This document shows positions 26,932 through 35,336 of a stretch of 63,719 nt of DNA, one piece after another (within the stretch, counting starts at the first letter, position 1; every line of letters begins with the position of its first letter). The notes below the pieces were generated by a model. That model was given only the letters and a program-made list of their open reading frames with translations. It was not told the DNA's origin and searched no databases. The position numbers and the translations under genes were made by a program. The stretch comes from Micromonospora citrea (GTDB taxonomy: Bacteria; Actinomycetota; Actinomycetes; Mycobacteriales; Micromonosporaceae): NCBI RefSeq assembly GCF_900090315.1, contig NZ_FMHZ01000001.1, positions 1 through 63,719 of the forward strand. The letters are read 5' to 3'.

Positions 26932-27000
26932 AGGTGCTGCCGCGCCGCTTCCGGTCCTCGCGCCGTGGCCGGCGCTGCGGTCCGGGTCGGCTTGCCACCG
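26932..27000 (+). repeat. 69-bp direct repeat, copy 2
   Basis: Exact copy of 25924-25992, 1008 bp downstream, ending 14 bp before the stop of the Abi-like minus-strand gene. Together with similar flanks it duplicates the 3' end of the fusion gene. Confidence 0.85.
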
Positions 27001-27013
27001 GTCGGTAGACAAC

Positions 27014-27886
27014 TCACGGTTTTCGCCGCAGCACTCCGCTGTTGAGCCACTGCACGATCGTCGCGGCCAGGTGGACCGCAGACTCTCCTTCTACCTGGGA
27101 CTGCCGACGGGAGTTGGGGCTGCCGGCGTGCCGAGATTGCCCTTCCCACAGGAGTGCCATCATGTCCACGAGCCGGCCAATGCCAGCCGGAGCGCCAGTG
27201 CTGTCACCGATCGCAAGCTCCCACTGGCTTTCTTGGTTGCGAAGGTCTCGGATGACAGTACCGAGAGTGGGCCTCGGGTTACGGGGCGAAACAACTGGAC
27301 AGGCCACGGCCTCCACTGCCAGCACTGCCTCGTCGTATGCCTTGTCTGCGTCCGGATTCCGTCCGTAGGCCGCCCGCCAAGCAGCCGCCAGATGGTCGGC
27401 GGCATCGTCGCGCGCGTTGCCCCGGGCGTGATCGACTGCGGCGGTGACGGTGTCATCCAGGCGTCGTTCCAGCCCGTCGAGCGTGCGGTTGACTCGCCAA
27501 GACGAGCCGCCCATGTCGAGGATCTCCCGTACCTGACTCGCGATGTGCTGCCACATCTGGAGTTCCTCTTGGTACTCCCTCTCCTGCTCCGGTGTGAGTT
27601 CAATGCCGACGTCTTCTCCGTCGTCAAAGACGGACCAGGGATGCCAGAACAGGACAGCGTCGACGACGTCCAGCAGTTCGTCGTCCTTCGCGTTGCCGAG
27701 CGCGCCGGCGCGCCGCAGGCGCAGGCGCAGTTCGCTCTGCAACCCATCGTGCTGGAAAAACTGGCCTCGCAGCCACGTCTGTAATTCGTGCTCGAGGTAC
27801 GGCGGAACGCCTTCAACGGGCGGTTCGGGTTCAAGGCCAGCACGACGGCGACTGAGAGGCACCCATTCGGTGGACGTCACGGCCAC
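27014..27886 (-). CDS. abortive-infection-like protein with HEPN-type C-terminus
   Basis: 290 residues; ATG 27886. The N-terminal half is acidic and helical (PPYLEHELQTWLRGQFF; ELTPEQEREYQEELQMWQHI). The C-terminal half has the pattern seen in Abi_C/HEPN RNases of AbiJ-type systems: a helix with LAAAWRAAYGRNPDADKAYDEA, then IRDLRNQESQWELAIGDS, and LWEGQSRHAG…GESAVHLAATIVQWL, in which R-H could belong to the catalytic RxxxxH-like site. It stands alone with its own promoter side facing the mob genes. Family call is tentative. Confidence 0.55.
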   Translation of the reverse strand: MAVTSTEWVPLSRRRAGLEPEPPVEGVPPYLEHELQTWLRGQFFQHDGLQSELRLRLRRAGALGNAKDDELLDVVDAVLFWHPWSVFDDGEDVGIELTPEQEREYQEELQMWQHIASQVREILDMGGSSWRVNRTLDGLERRLDDTVTAAVDHARGNARDDAADHLAAAWRAAYGRNPDADKAYDEAVLAVEAVACPVVSPRNPRPTLGTVIRDLRNQESQWELAIGDSTGAPAGIGRLVDMMALLWEGQSRHAGSPNSRRQSQVEGESAVHLAATIVQWLNSGVLRRKP

Positions 27887-28108
27887 AAACCCTATCCGGC
27901 AAGGACGACTTACCCCTCGTAGCTAATCTTCGCGGCGGCGTCCGGTGGCCTGCAGGTACGCACGCCCTCACCGCGGCGAGCACCTCCTCGGCCGGCCCGC
28001 CGCCGGCCCTCCCGGGGGGCAGTCGGTGGCGGGTCTGACGGCGCGGCCAGCGAGGCGGCCGTGCCCGGCCGCCTGGTCGCGCTGTTCTTAGCTGGGTGGG
28101 AGGGCGCC

Positions 28109-29074
28109 TTAGCGGCTGGGCGAGTCGAGGCCCGCCTCCACGGCTTTCACCGCAGACACCTGCCCGGCTGCGTCGCTGCCGGTCTTCGTCGCCGCCACAG
28201 CGTCACGGGTCGGGACGGGAAACGCCCGAGCAGCGGTCACCGCCGGTCCACTGCTGGCCGCAGTGCTCTCCGCCAGATCGGTGTAGGCCGCCTGGTTCGC
28301 AGCGGCCTCCTGGCTGCGGTCTCGACGTGCCGTGCCGAGGTCGATGCGCCCGTCGAGTTGGTCCTGCACCACCCGGCACGCAAACGCCCCTGGGGTCCGG
28401 GCCCGGTCGATGAAGTTGGGCACTCCGCGCAGCAACTGCTGTACGTCGTGGCCGGCATGCTGTGCCTGGTCGAGCGTGTACGCCAGCGCACCCCACGCCT
28501 CACACCCGAGCACCCGCTCGGCCCGCTGCCCAGACGGCCACGCCTTGCGGACCTCGGCGGCCATCCGCTCCTGCCTGTCCCGCACCGCCTCGGCGGACAT
28601 CGCCGGCCGCCGCGACCGGTCCGTTGCCTCGCGCACCGCCCGATCGACGGCATCGGACAGCACCTCGATGCCGTCCGGCTCGCGCGTCGGCTCGGGCTTC
28701 TCGACCGCCTGGGCCGTCCGGCCCGCTCTCTTGGCGAGCTGGTCGACGACTGTCTGCCGGGCCTGCTGCGCCCGGGGGTCGACGTGCTGCCACGTCGACG
28801 CGGCCCGCCACACCCGAGCGATGTCCTCCGTCCCTGCGGTGCGCCACCACCCCGGGCGCATCGCCGGCCGCCACACCGCCGCGTCGGCCTGCTGTGCCGC
28901 GCGAGCCTGCGCGCGGACCTGCCGAGCCTGCTCCTCGCTGGCCCGCGCGGCGCGTTGCAGCTGCGCGATCCGGGCGTCGATAAGCACCTGGGCCAGTTGG
29001 CCGGCGGCCTGGATCGCGGCGGTCATCGCCGCGGTGGCCCGCTGGTGGATCTCGGCCATCTCGTTGTCGGCCAC
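28109..29074 (-). CDS. mobilisation-linked accessory protein, 321 aa
   Basis: ATG 29074, 16 nt after the relaxase stop, so it is the third gene of a MobC-relaxase operon. Almost entirely helical, Ala/Gln/Arg-rich (HQRATAAMTAAIQAAGQLAQ; RAARASEEQARQVRAQA). Contains AVWRPAMRPGWWRTA and a central RERxxAxEVRKAW-like helix. No catalytic motif seen. Conserved association with relaxases of this type suggests a relaxosome or DNA-binding accessory function, by context only. Confidence 0.7.
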   Translation of the reverse strand: MADNEMAEIHQRATAAMTAAIQAAGQLAQVLIDARIAQLQRAARASEEQARQVRAQARAAQQADAAVWRPAMRPGWWRTAGTEDIARVWRAASTWQHVDPRAQQARQTVVDQLAKRAGRTAQAVEKPEPTREPDGIEVLSDAVDRAVREATDRSRRPAMSAEAVRDRQERMAAEVRKAWPSGQRAERVLGCEAWGALAYTLDQAQHAGHDVQQLLRGVPNFIDRARTPGAFACRVVQDQLDGRIDLGTARRDRSQEAAANQAAYTDLAESTAASSGPAVTAARAFPVPTRDAVAATKTGSDAAGQVSAVKAVEAGLDSPSR

Positions 29075-29090
29075 TACCTCTCCCCGTCTC

Positions 29091-30587
29091 TCATCGCTGC
29101 GTCTGCTGATCCGCCGCCGGGTCGACGCGGGCCCGAGCCCGCCCCGCGTCCGGCTCCTCCCGGCCGACGCGCGGGCCTGGAACGTCTCGCTCGACGTGCA
29201 CCGCGCCCGGCGCGAGCAGCGGCATCAGGTGCGCCGCCGCCCTGGCCGCCGCGCCGGCCGCGTGTGCCTGCTGCTCGGCCGCGCGCAGCTCGGCCAACGC
29301 CACCACCAGCCGGGCCGCCTGCACGACAACGGCCAGCAGCACCGCCGCCTCACCGCCGTCGCGGGCAGGTCCGGTGACCATCAGCGCGTCGGCGACCCGG
29401 CCCAGCTCGGCGGCGATCGTCGACGCCGCCGGCGCCGGCGCGCGACGCGGTGGCGCCGCCGCACGGGCCAACGCGTCAGCCGCCCGCGTCACCGGGCCCC
29501 GCCCCGACGGCTCGGCCACGGCCGCGACTCGCGCCAGCAGTTCGGCGCTGGCCCGGGCTGCCGCCGGCCACTGCGGCGAGCCCGGCGCGACGCCAGCCAG
29601 CCGCCCGCTGATCGCCTCCAGGGCGGCGGCCGACGACCTCCACACCGCCATCCGGTCCTCACCGCGCAGCGCGGTCGATTCTGCGGAATCCGCCGCCTTC
29701 CACTGCCCGGCCGGCGGCGGGGGCGCGTCGGGCCACCGCTTGCGGATCTGGGGCAGGCTCAGGTCCCCGTCCAGGCTGCGCCCGGCATACCAGCGCGGCT
29801 TGCTGGCACCGGCCGGCCGCAGCGCCACGGCGTACCCGACCACCTGGTCCCGGTCGGTCGCCGCGGTGCGCGCAGCGACCAGAAGGCCGACGGACTTCAT
29901 CCGCGCGACCCACTCCGCCTCGCTGGTGGCACCCGCGAGCGCGGCCCGGACCTGCCGGCGCAGCAGCTCCCGGTCCGGCGCCTGGTCGACGCGCCGGGCC
30001 CGCTCCACCTCGGGCCGGGTCAGCTCCGGCCGCCGGGTCGCCCCGGCCCGACCGGGCGTCCACTTGCCCAACCCGAACTCGTCCTCGATGAGGTCGGCAA
30101 CCTGCTGGCTGCGCCGCTTGTCCTGCCGCAGCCACACCGGCGCCCCGTCCTCGGTGGCGAGGGTGACGACCAGGTGCACGTGATCGTTGCCCTTCGCCGA
30201 CAGCCCGTGCCGCACCGCGATCCACCGGCACCCGGCCCGCTCCGGGTCGCCGGCGAAACCCATCTCGGCCACGAACCGGCCCGCGATCCGGCCCCACGTC
30301 GCATCGTCGAGCTGCCCCTCCTGCGCGGGCAGGCTCAGCGAGCACTGCCACACGTACTGCTTCACTCCGCGCTCGCCGGCGGCGATCTGCGGCGCGTCCA
30401 GCCGCGCCGCCAGCTCGTCCAGCGACCACCGTTCGCCGTCGCGGTCGTGCCGGCCAGGAGCGAGCAGCGCAACGTCGTCGTATCCGGCGACCAGGTGCGG
30501 GTCGACGTGCTCCTCGGCCTTCCCCGGGCCCCACAGGTACTCCAGCAGTCCCCGAACCCGGGTGCCGTAGGTGACCTTCGGAATCAT
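29091..30587 (-). CDS. relaxase (MobA/VirD2-type mobilisation nuclease)
   Basis: 498 residues, ATG 30587 overlapping the MobC stop (ATGA). N-terminus MIPKVTYGTRVRGLLEYLWG is typical of actinobacterial MOB relaxases. The metal-binding histidine motif is RHGLSAKGNDHVHLVVTL at about residues 124-140. A helical C-terminal half probably contacts the coupling protein. It would nick one strand at oriT and pilot it to the T4SS encoded downstream. The catalytic tyrosine is not obvious; one of Y7, Y17 or a residue shortly after is possible. Confidence 0.88.
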   Translation of the reverse strand: MIPKVTYGTRVRGLLEYLWGPGKAEEHVDPHLVAGYDDVALLAPGRHDRDGERWSLDELAARLDAPQIAAGERGVKQYVWQCSLSLPAQEGQLDDATWGRIAGRFVAEMGFAGDPERAGCRWIAVRHGLSAKGNDHVHLVVTLATEDGAPVWLRQDKRRSQQVADLIEDEFGLGKWTPGRAGATRRPELTRPEVERARRVDQAPDRELLRRQVRAALAGATSEAEWVARMKSVGLLVAARTAATDRDQVVGYAVALRPAGASKPRWYAGRSLDGDLSLPQIRKRWPDAPPPPAGQWKAADSAESTALRGEDRMAVWRSSAAALEAISGRLAGVAPGSPQWPAAARASAELLARVAAVAEPSGRGPVTRAADALARAAAPPRRAPAPAASTIAAELGRVADALMVTGPARDGGEAAVLLAVVVQAARLVVALAELRAAEQQAHAAGAAARAAAHLMPLLAPGAVHVERDVPGPRVGREEPDAGRARARVDPAADQQTQR

Positions 30588-31027
30588 CAGCGTCGACCGG
30601 TCTGGGCGGCGGCGATCGCGGTCACCAGCTCGTCGACGCGCGCCGCGACCCGCGCCAGGTACGCCGCTGTCGCGGCCAGGTCCCCGGCCGGCTCCCCGGT
30701 GGAGTGCAGCCGCGCCACGGCCTGGTTCAGGTTGTGCGCCGCACCCCGCACCTGCCGGTGAACGCCCATCAACTCGACCAGCAACGGACCCGTCTCCGCA
30801 GCGCCATCCGGGCCGGCGGCGGACACGAGCGGTGCAGATCCGGCCTCCGCCAGGTACGCCGAGGTAGCCATCCGGGCCGCCGCCGCATTCGCCTCAACCG
30901 CCGCCATCTCAGCCTCGGACAGCCGCACGGTCACCCGATGCACTCGCGGATCGTCGTCGCTGTGGGCACGCCGCCGGCGCTGGCTCGCACCGAACCGGAC
31001 CACGCCGACCTGCGCCGGATCAGCCAC
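30587..31027 (-). CDS. MobC-like relaxosome protein
   Basis: 146 residues from GTG 31027, which has GGGAGG 9 nt upstream; the open frame extends to a TTG at 31096 without a site. An N-terminal basic ribbon-helix-helix-like segment (RVTVRLSEAEMAAVEANAA) precedes the MobC signature GVHRQVRGAAHNLNQAVARL. MobC proteins bind oriT and assist relaxase nicking. It overlaps the relaxase start by 4 nt. Confidence 0.85.
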   Translation of the reverse strand: MADPAQVGVVRFGASQRRRRAHSDDDPRVHRVTVRLSEAEMAAVEANAAAARMATSAYLAEAGSAPLVSAAGPDGAAETGPLLVELMGVHRQVRGAAHNLNQAVARLHSTGEPAGDLAATAAYLARVAARVDELVTAIAAAQTGRR

Positions 31028-31086
31028 GTCGATCACCCTCCCGACCGGCGTCGCTCGCCGCGTCTCGGCCGGCCGCAGCGCGGCCC

Positions 31087-31196
31087 GTCTGACCAAAAGT
31101 CAGACTTTTATTCCAACTTGCTCCGACAACGGAGGGCGGTCGCGTGTGCGCGACCTGAGCGTGTGGTCGCGCCGAGCGCACCTGACGGAGCGCACC
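31087..31196. other. candidate origin of transfer (oriT)
   Basis: Upstream of the mob operon in a 412-bp gene-free stretch (31028-31439). Three hairpins in a row: GTCTGAC-CAAAA-GTCAGAC (31087-31105, followed by TTTTATT), CTCCG-ACAA-CGGAG (31121-31134) and GGTCGCG-TGTG-CGCGACC (31138-31155, a 7-bp stem), then a 9-bp direct repeat GAGCGCACC twice with 5 nt between. Inverted repeats next to mobC are the usual oriT setting. The nick site cannot be told from sequence. Beyond about 31200 nothing else is evident before the next gene. Confidence 0.5.
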
Positions 31197-31439
31197 ACGA
31201 ACCCACCCCGTGGGGGCCGGAGACGATAGCCGGCCGCCGCCCAGCATCAAGGGCGCTACGCGTCGCTGCGCGATGGGCCTGTGGCCCACCCTTGACCCTG
31301 GTCGACGACCTCGGCTGAGGCTGATAGCGCCCCCACCGGCCGGGGGGAAGGGTGGAAGAGCGGGTCCGCACCGATCGATCTTGACCGCTAGGCTCGGCGT
31401 CCTCAGCCACCCAACCGGAGCATCCTGGGGGAGGATCCC

Positions 31440-31778
31440 ATGGCCGAACAGTCCGCCAAGGCCGTCCGTACCGAGACCGAGAAGGCGGCGCTGCAACTGC
31501 TGCGTGAGCGCGCGAACCTGGTCGGCGAGGCCGCCACCGCCCGGCATGAACGCGACCAGCTCGCCGAGGCGTTGCGTGAGGCCAGCACCCGGTACGCCGC
31601 CCGATATGCCGACGCCGTCGCCGGCGGCTGGACCGCCGACGATCTGGCGAAGCTCGGCCTGGACGCACCAGAGTCGTCCGGCACGTCCAGGCGGCGCCGC
31701 GCGCCTCGGCAGGCACAACCCGTGCAGGATCGGCCAGACGGGCTGGTGACGCCGGCCGACGTCCCGGCGCAGGCGTAG
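31440..31778 (+). CDS. hypothetical coiled-coil protein, 112 aa
   Basis: ATG 31440 with GGGGGAGGAT upstream. A Glu/Ala/Arg coiled coil (KAALQLLRERANLVGEAATA…DQLAEALREAS) is followed by GGWTADDLAKLGLDAPE, a small helical module, and a basic tail. Convergent with the transglycosylase gene and separated from it by a strong terminator. Possibly expressed from the oriT-side promoter. Not recognised. Confidence 0.7.
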   Translation: MAEQSAKAVRTETEKAALQLLRERANLVGEAATARHERDQLAEALREASTRYAARYADAVAGGWTADDLAKLGLDAPESSGTSRRRRAPRQAQPVQDRPDGLVTPADVPAQA

Positions 31779-31793
31779 CGGCCCCGCGCACGT

Positions 31794-31839
31794 CACGATG
31801 ACGGCCTCCCCGGCCTCGGCGGGGGAGGCCGTCATCGTG
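31794..31839. terminator. bidirectional intrinsic terminator
   Basis: An 18-bp perfect stem (31794-31811 with 31822-31839) and 10-nt loop lies between two convergent genes. No long T tract, as is common in high-GC actinomycetes. Confidence 0.8.
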
Positions 31840-31849
31840 TGGGCGCCGG

Positions 31850-32989
31850 TCATGACCTTGTCCCGAGCGGCACGCCGCGGGCTCGCATCCACGGTTCCGG
31901 GTCGACCGCGTTGCTGCTGGTGGCGTGGTACGGCCCGGGTCGCACGTTGACGTGAACCTCGAAGTGCAGGTGCGGCCCGGAGCTGCCTCCGCTGTTGCCG
32001 ACGAAGCCGATGACCGTTCCGGCGGGGACCTGCTGGCCGATGGACACCTCGGGTCGCTGGATCATGTGGCAGTAGCGGGTCACGATGTTGCCCGCGTGGC
32101 GGATGTCGACGTACCAGCCGCAGCCACGCGCACCGGTGTGCCCGTCCCGGTCGCAGGTGGTGTGCCAGTCGCACTTGACCTGCTCCACAACGCCCGTCGA
32201 CGCGGCACGGATCGGGTCACCTCGCACGTCCGGCGTCGACATGTCGACGCCGGCGTGCAGGCGGCCGTTCCGGGGGCCGAACGGGCTGGTGATCATCGCC
32301 TGCAGCGGCTGTACCCACCCGCCCGGACCGACCGGTATCGGGCCCAGGTCGTCGACGCCACACGGGGCTGTCGGCGCACCACCGCCGATGTCGTCGATGC
32401 TTGGCAGACCGAGCACCCGCGCGGCGAGCTGCTCCGCGTCGGCCTCCCACTTCTGGTACGCCTCCGGCAGACCCGAGCGCTGCACCGCCTGCGCGGCGTC
32501 GGTCAGCCGCATCCGCTGCCACCCGTCGACGCGCACCAGCGCCTCGTAGAACTTCGCGGCCGCGTAGCTGGGCGTCATCCGCTCCCGCACGCTGCCCCAC
32601 CCGGGACGCTGCTGGAACAACCCGACCGAGTCGTGATCGCGGCCCACACCCTCGTGCGGCAGGGACAGCGACTCGGGCACCGTCGAGTTGGCGAGGTTGC
32701 GCAGCGTGGACTCCTGCATCGCGGTGGCCAGCGCGATGACGAACCCGCGCGGCGGCACCTGACGTTGGCGCCCGACCGCCACGATGGTCGCCGCGTTCGT
32801 GCTCTGCGCGCTGTCCCACCGTCCGGCGCCCGGCACCGGTGAAGCGCCGGGTACCGACGGCACCTCGCACGCCGCCGCTTCCGCCTGCGCCTGGCCGAAC
32901 ATCACTAGCGGCAGACCCACCGTTCCACCGCACACCAGCATCACCACGGCGGCCACCGCCGCTATCAGCGCGATCGGTCGCCGCGTCAC
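31850..32989 (-). CDS. T4SS cell-wall hydrolase: lytic-transglycosylase-like plus M23 peptidase
   Basis: 379 residues from GTG 32989, overlapping the upstream stop (GTGA). N-terminal membrane anchor (ALIAAVAAVVMLVCGGTVGL). Residues about 60-190 look like an SLT-type muramidase (VIALATAMQESTLRNLANS; DSVGLFQQRPGWGS, catalytic Glu in MQEST). About 245-350 is an M23 endopeptidase (GRLHAGVDMS, GPHLHFEV with HxH). It opens peptidoglycan for the transfer channel. The pair of activities in one chain is characteristic of Gram-positive conjugation systems (VirB1-like). Confidence 0.88.
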   Translation of the reverse strand: MTRRPIALIAAVAAVVMLVCGGTVGLPLVMFGQAQAEAAACEVPSVPGASPVPGAGRWDSAQSTNAATIVAVGRQRQVPPRGFVIALATAMQESTLRNLANSTVPESLSLPHEGVGRDHDSVGLFQQRPGWGSVRERMTPSYAAAKFYEALVRVDGWQRMRLTDAAQAVQRSGLPEAYQKWEADAEQLAARVLGLPSIDDIGGGAPTAPCGVDDLGPIPVGPGGWVQPLQAMITSPFGPRNGRLHAGVDMSTPDVRGDPIRAASTGVVEQVKCDWHTTCDRDGHTGARGCGWYVDIRHAGNIVTRYCHMIQRPEVSIGQQVPAGTVIGFVGNSGGSSGPHLHFEVHVNVRPGPYHATSSNAVDPEPWMRARGVPLGTRS

Positions 32990-33549
32990 TGGACCGCCCG
33001 GACGAAGTCGTTGCCGGTGACCACCCAACGCCCGTTCACGGCGGCGAGAGTGACGGTCAGCGTGCCGGCGTCGGTGGGCACCTCGTACACCGCCGCCCCG
33101 CCCTTCGGCGCCCGCGTCGCCGCCGGGCGGCCCGTCACCCTGCGCGCCGGAACCTGCGCCGGGTCGACGGTGCGCAGGGCACGAGCGAAGCCCTCCTCAC
33201 AGTGCGGCGCGACCCGCTGCCACCACACCTCCGTCGGCAGATCCGGCCGCGCCCACGCCGCCGCGAACGCCGCCGCCACCCGGGGTGCCTGAGCCGCCGG
33301 CGGCGGCGCGACAGGTGCCCGCTCATCGCCGTGATCGTCGCGGCCCGGTGCCTCGCCGGTCGACGTTGGCGACACCTCGACCGCGCCGGCCGTCGGATAC
33401 ACCGGACCGCTCAGAACCGGCGCCGCGGTGCCCTGCTCGACCGGGCCACCACACCCCGCCAACGCCACAGCCGCAGCTGCGGCGGCCAGCACCGCCCTAA
33501 CCCATCCCACGTCATTGAGACGCGCGGATGCGCCCGCTCTGCGTGCCAT
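32986..33549 (-). CDS. lipoprotein, NTF2/VirB8-like fold possible
   Basis: 187 residues from ATG 33549 (GGGGGAGGGCG upstream; the ATG at 33573 lacks one). Lipobox AVALAGC near residue 28 gives a lipoprotein signal. After a Pro/Thr-rich linker, the C-terminal about 100 residues (AAAFAAAWARPDLPTEVWWQ…GTLTVTLAAVNGRWVVTG) look like the SnoaL/NTF2-like domain found in conjugal VirB8-type proteins. Coupled to the wall hydrolase. Confidence 0.7.
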   Translation of the reverse strand: MARRAGASARLNDVGWVRAVLAAAAAAVALAGCGGPVEQGTAAPVLSGPVYPTAGAVEVSPTSTGEAPGRDDHGDERAPVAPPPAAQAPRVAAAFAAAWARPDLPTEVWWQRVAPHCEEGFARALRTVDPAQVPARRVTGRPAATRAPKGGAAVYEVPTDAGTLTVTLAAVNGRWVVTGNDFVRAVQ

Positions 33550-33712
33550 TGACGCCCTCCCCCGTGCTGCCATTCACGTCCCTGTCCGCAGCAGAGCAAT
33601 CACCATAGATCCACTCCGAAACGCGGTGCTACTGTCAGCTACTCGTCGGTGACCTTGATACACGGGGGAGGCATCAGGTGACGGGGAGCATCTGCGTGCG
33701 ACGGGGCCGCCG

Positions 33713-34264
33713 GTGAAGACGACGGCTGTTGCCGCGCACCGCACACGCCTCGCAACCGCACCACACCTGCCCTCAGCGGTGATTCCCAACGACGTCTTCC
33801 AGGGCGGATGGCCGCCGGTCTGGTGGGTCGGATGCCACGGCGGCGCCGGGGCAAGCACCCTGGCCCGGCTCGTCGGCTTCGGGGCCGACTTCGGTCGAGC
33901 GTGGCCGCTGACGGCGCCGATGATGCCGCCCGCCCAGGTGGTGCTGGTCTGCCGCCTGTCCGCCCACGGCACCTGGGCGGCCACCGGCGCGATCGAACAG
34001 TGGCGTCGCCGCGAAGGCATGCCCGGCACCACGAGCGTGCTCGGCGTGGTCGCCGTCGCGGCCTCACCACGCCGGCCGCCCCGCATCGCCACCGAACGCC
34101 TGCACCTGCTCAGCGGATGGGCGCCGCAGGTATGGCGCGTCGGCTGGGTCGACGCACTCCTGGCCGCCGACGACCCCCGCGACGTCGGCACTCCCCCCGA
34201 CATCGAGACACTCCGCCACGCCCTCGCACAGAAGATCCACACGAGACCGGGAGAAACCCGATGA
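33713..34264 (+). CDS. P-loop-like conjugation accessory protein (DUF6668-like)
   Basis: 183 residues from GTG 33713, first gene of the rightward T4SS operon. A glycine-rich loop VGCHGGAGASTLARLVG near residue 40 resembles a deviant ParA-type Walker A (GGxGxST); a Walker B is not clear (AQVVLVCRLSAHG). C-terminus has HLLSGWAPQVWRVGWVDAL. Family name is tentative. Overlaps the next gene by ATGA. Confidence 0.65.
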   Translation: MKTTAVAAHRTRLATAPHLPSAVIPNDVFQGGWPPVWWVGCHGGAGASTLARLVGFGADFGRAWPLTAPMMPPAQVVLVCRLSAHGTWAATGAIEQWRRREGMPGTTSVLGVVAVAASPRRPPRIATERLHLLSGWAPQVWRVGWVDALLAADDPRDVGTPPDIETLRHALAQKIHTRPGETR

Positions 34265-34584
34265 CGCTCACGGACCTACAGGTACGCCTGGGGCAGTTCC
34301 TGGCAGCGCCCGGCCCCACCCCTCCACCTGGCGGTGGGGTGCCGAACCCCGGCGGCGGCGTGGCACCTCCCGGGGTAGTGCAGAGCAACGTGCTGGAAAT
34401 CCTCCAGTGGGTAGCCTGGCTCGCCACCGCAGCATGCGTCGGCGGGCTCCTCTACAGCGCCGCGAAGATGGCCCTCGCCCACCGCCGCGGTGACGACACC
34501 AACGTCGCCCAGCTCGGCTGGGTGTTCGCCGCCTGCCTCCTCATCGGCAGCGCATCCACCATCGTCGGGGCCCTCATCGCGTAG
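34261..34584 (+). CDS. small two-helix membrane protein, candidate VirB2-like pilin
   Basis: 107 residues. After a Pro/Gly-rich N-terminal stretch there are two hydrophobic helices (LQWVAWLATAACVGGLLYSA and WVFAACLLIGSASTIVGALI) joined by a basic loop. Size, topology and place before the VirB8-like and VirB6-like genes fit a VirB2/TrbC-type subunit, though no signal cleavage site is obvious. Confidence 0.65.
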   Translation: MTLTDLQVRLGQFLAAPGPTPPPGGGVPNPGGGVAPPGVVQSNVLEILQWVAWLATAACVGGLLYSAAKMALAHRRGDDTNVAQLGWVFAACLLIGSASTIVGALIA

Positions 34585-34598
34585 GCCAGGAGGCCCTC

Positions 34599-35336
34599 AT
34601 GTCACAGCCTGACTTCGCCCAGCGTCCGCCCTGGACCCGCCCTGGTTTCATCGCCGCTGCAGCGCTGCTCGTGCTCGTCCTCGTAGCAGGGCTACTGATC
34701 GCACTGCTATCCATGGGTGACGACGACAGGAGTGGCGGTGCGGCCTCTGGTGCGCCGACGACCGCGCCCGCTGCGGCCGACAGCAGTACCGCAGAGTCAC
34801 TGCCCACGGCCGTGCCGACGTCTCCACCGGCCGACGTGCGTTGGGAGCTCGTCGGCGCGTCTGCCGTACCGGTCAGCGCCACCGCAGGCCCAAAGCGGGT
34901 CACCGGGACCACCGCGTCCGGGTACGCCCACACCCCGGAAGGTGCTCTAGTCGCTGCCGCGCAGCTCATGACCAGAGCCAGCCACACCCTCGGGCCGGAC
35001 TACTGGCAGCCCACCATCGAGGGCCAGTTCGTGCCGAGCGCCGACCGAGACCGCCTCGTCGCCGAATACCGCGCCAGCGACAGCGGCCCTGCCGACCCCG
35101 GCTCGCTGAGCCAGATCGCCGGCTTCACCTACCAGTCCTACACGCCCGACACCGCCGTCATTGGGCTGGTGCTACGCGCCCCGTCGGCCGGCACCCCGCG
35201 CTACCACGTGCTGTCATTGACGCTGCTCTGGCGTGACGGGGACTGGCGCATGCAAGCCCCGCCCGGCGGAGCTTGGGTCTCCATCAACCGGGTCACCAGC
35301 GACCTCACCGGCGTCGTGGAGTGGGGGCCCCGGTAG
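34599..35336 (+). CDS. VirB8-like conjugal transfer protein
   Basis: 245 residues, ATG 34599 after CCAGGAGG. One N-terminal membrane helix (FIAAAALLVLVLVAGLLIALL), a Ser/Thr/Pro linker, then an extracytoplasmic domain with TPEGALVAAAQLMTRASHTL and a final strand LTLLWRDGDWRMQAPPGGAW. This arrangement is that of VirB8/TcpC-type NTF2-like subunits that scaffold the channel. Shares one base with the next start (TAGTG). Confidence 0.75.
   Translation: MSQPDFAQRPPWTRPGFIAAAALLVLVLVAGLLIALLSMGDDDRSGGAASGAPTTAPAAADSSTAESLPTAVPTSPPADVRWELVGASAVPVSATAGPKRVTGTTASGYAHTPEGALVAAAQLMTRASHTLGPDYWQPTIEGQFVPSADRDRLVAEYRASDSGPADPGSLSQIAGFTYQSYTPDTAVIGLVLRAPSAGTPRYHVLSLTLLWRDGDWRMQAPPGGAWVSINRVTSDLTGVVEWGPR

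Larger units (their letters stand above)
25905..27013. other. 1.1-kb gene-free stretch bounded by direct repeats
   Basis: No open frame here has both a ribosome-binding site and actinomycete codon bias. It holds the two 69-bp repeats, a 37-bp palindrome (26660-26696) and a vestige at about 26815-26910 whose plus-frame product ends PAARGTAPAAEPESTR, similar to the fusion protein's last residues (SAAHSTAPTAEAEPAR). Much of it (26000-26800) has lower GC than its surroundings. Reads as a relic of an insertion or a decayed gene between duplicated ends. Confidence 0.6.

Noticed and set aside
25926..27149. several 60-194 codon open frames in the 1.1-kb stretch
   Set aside because: Codon use is not actinomycete-like and no start has a ribosome-binding site; one only preserves a relic of the fusion protein's C-terminus.
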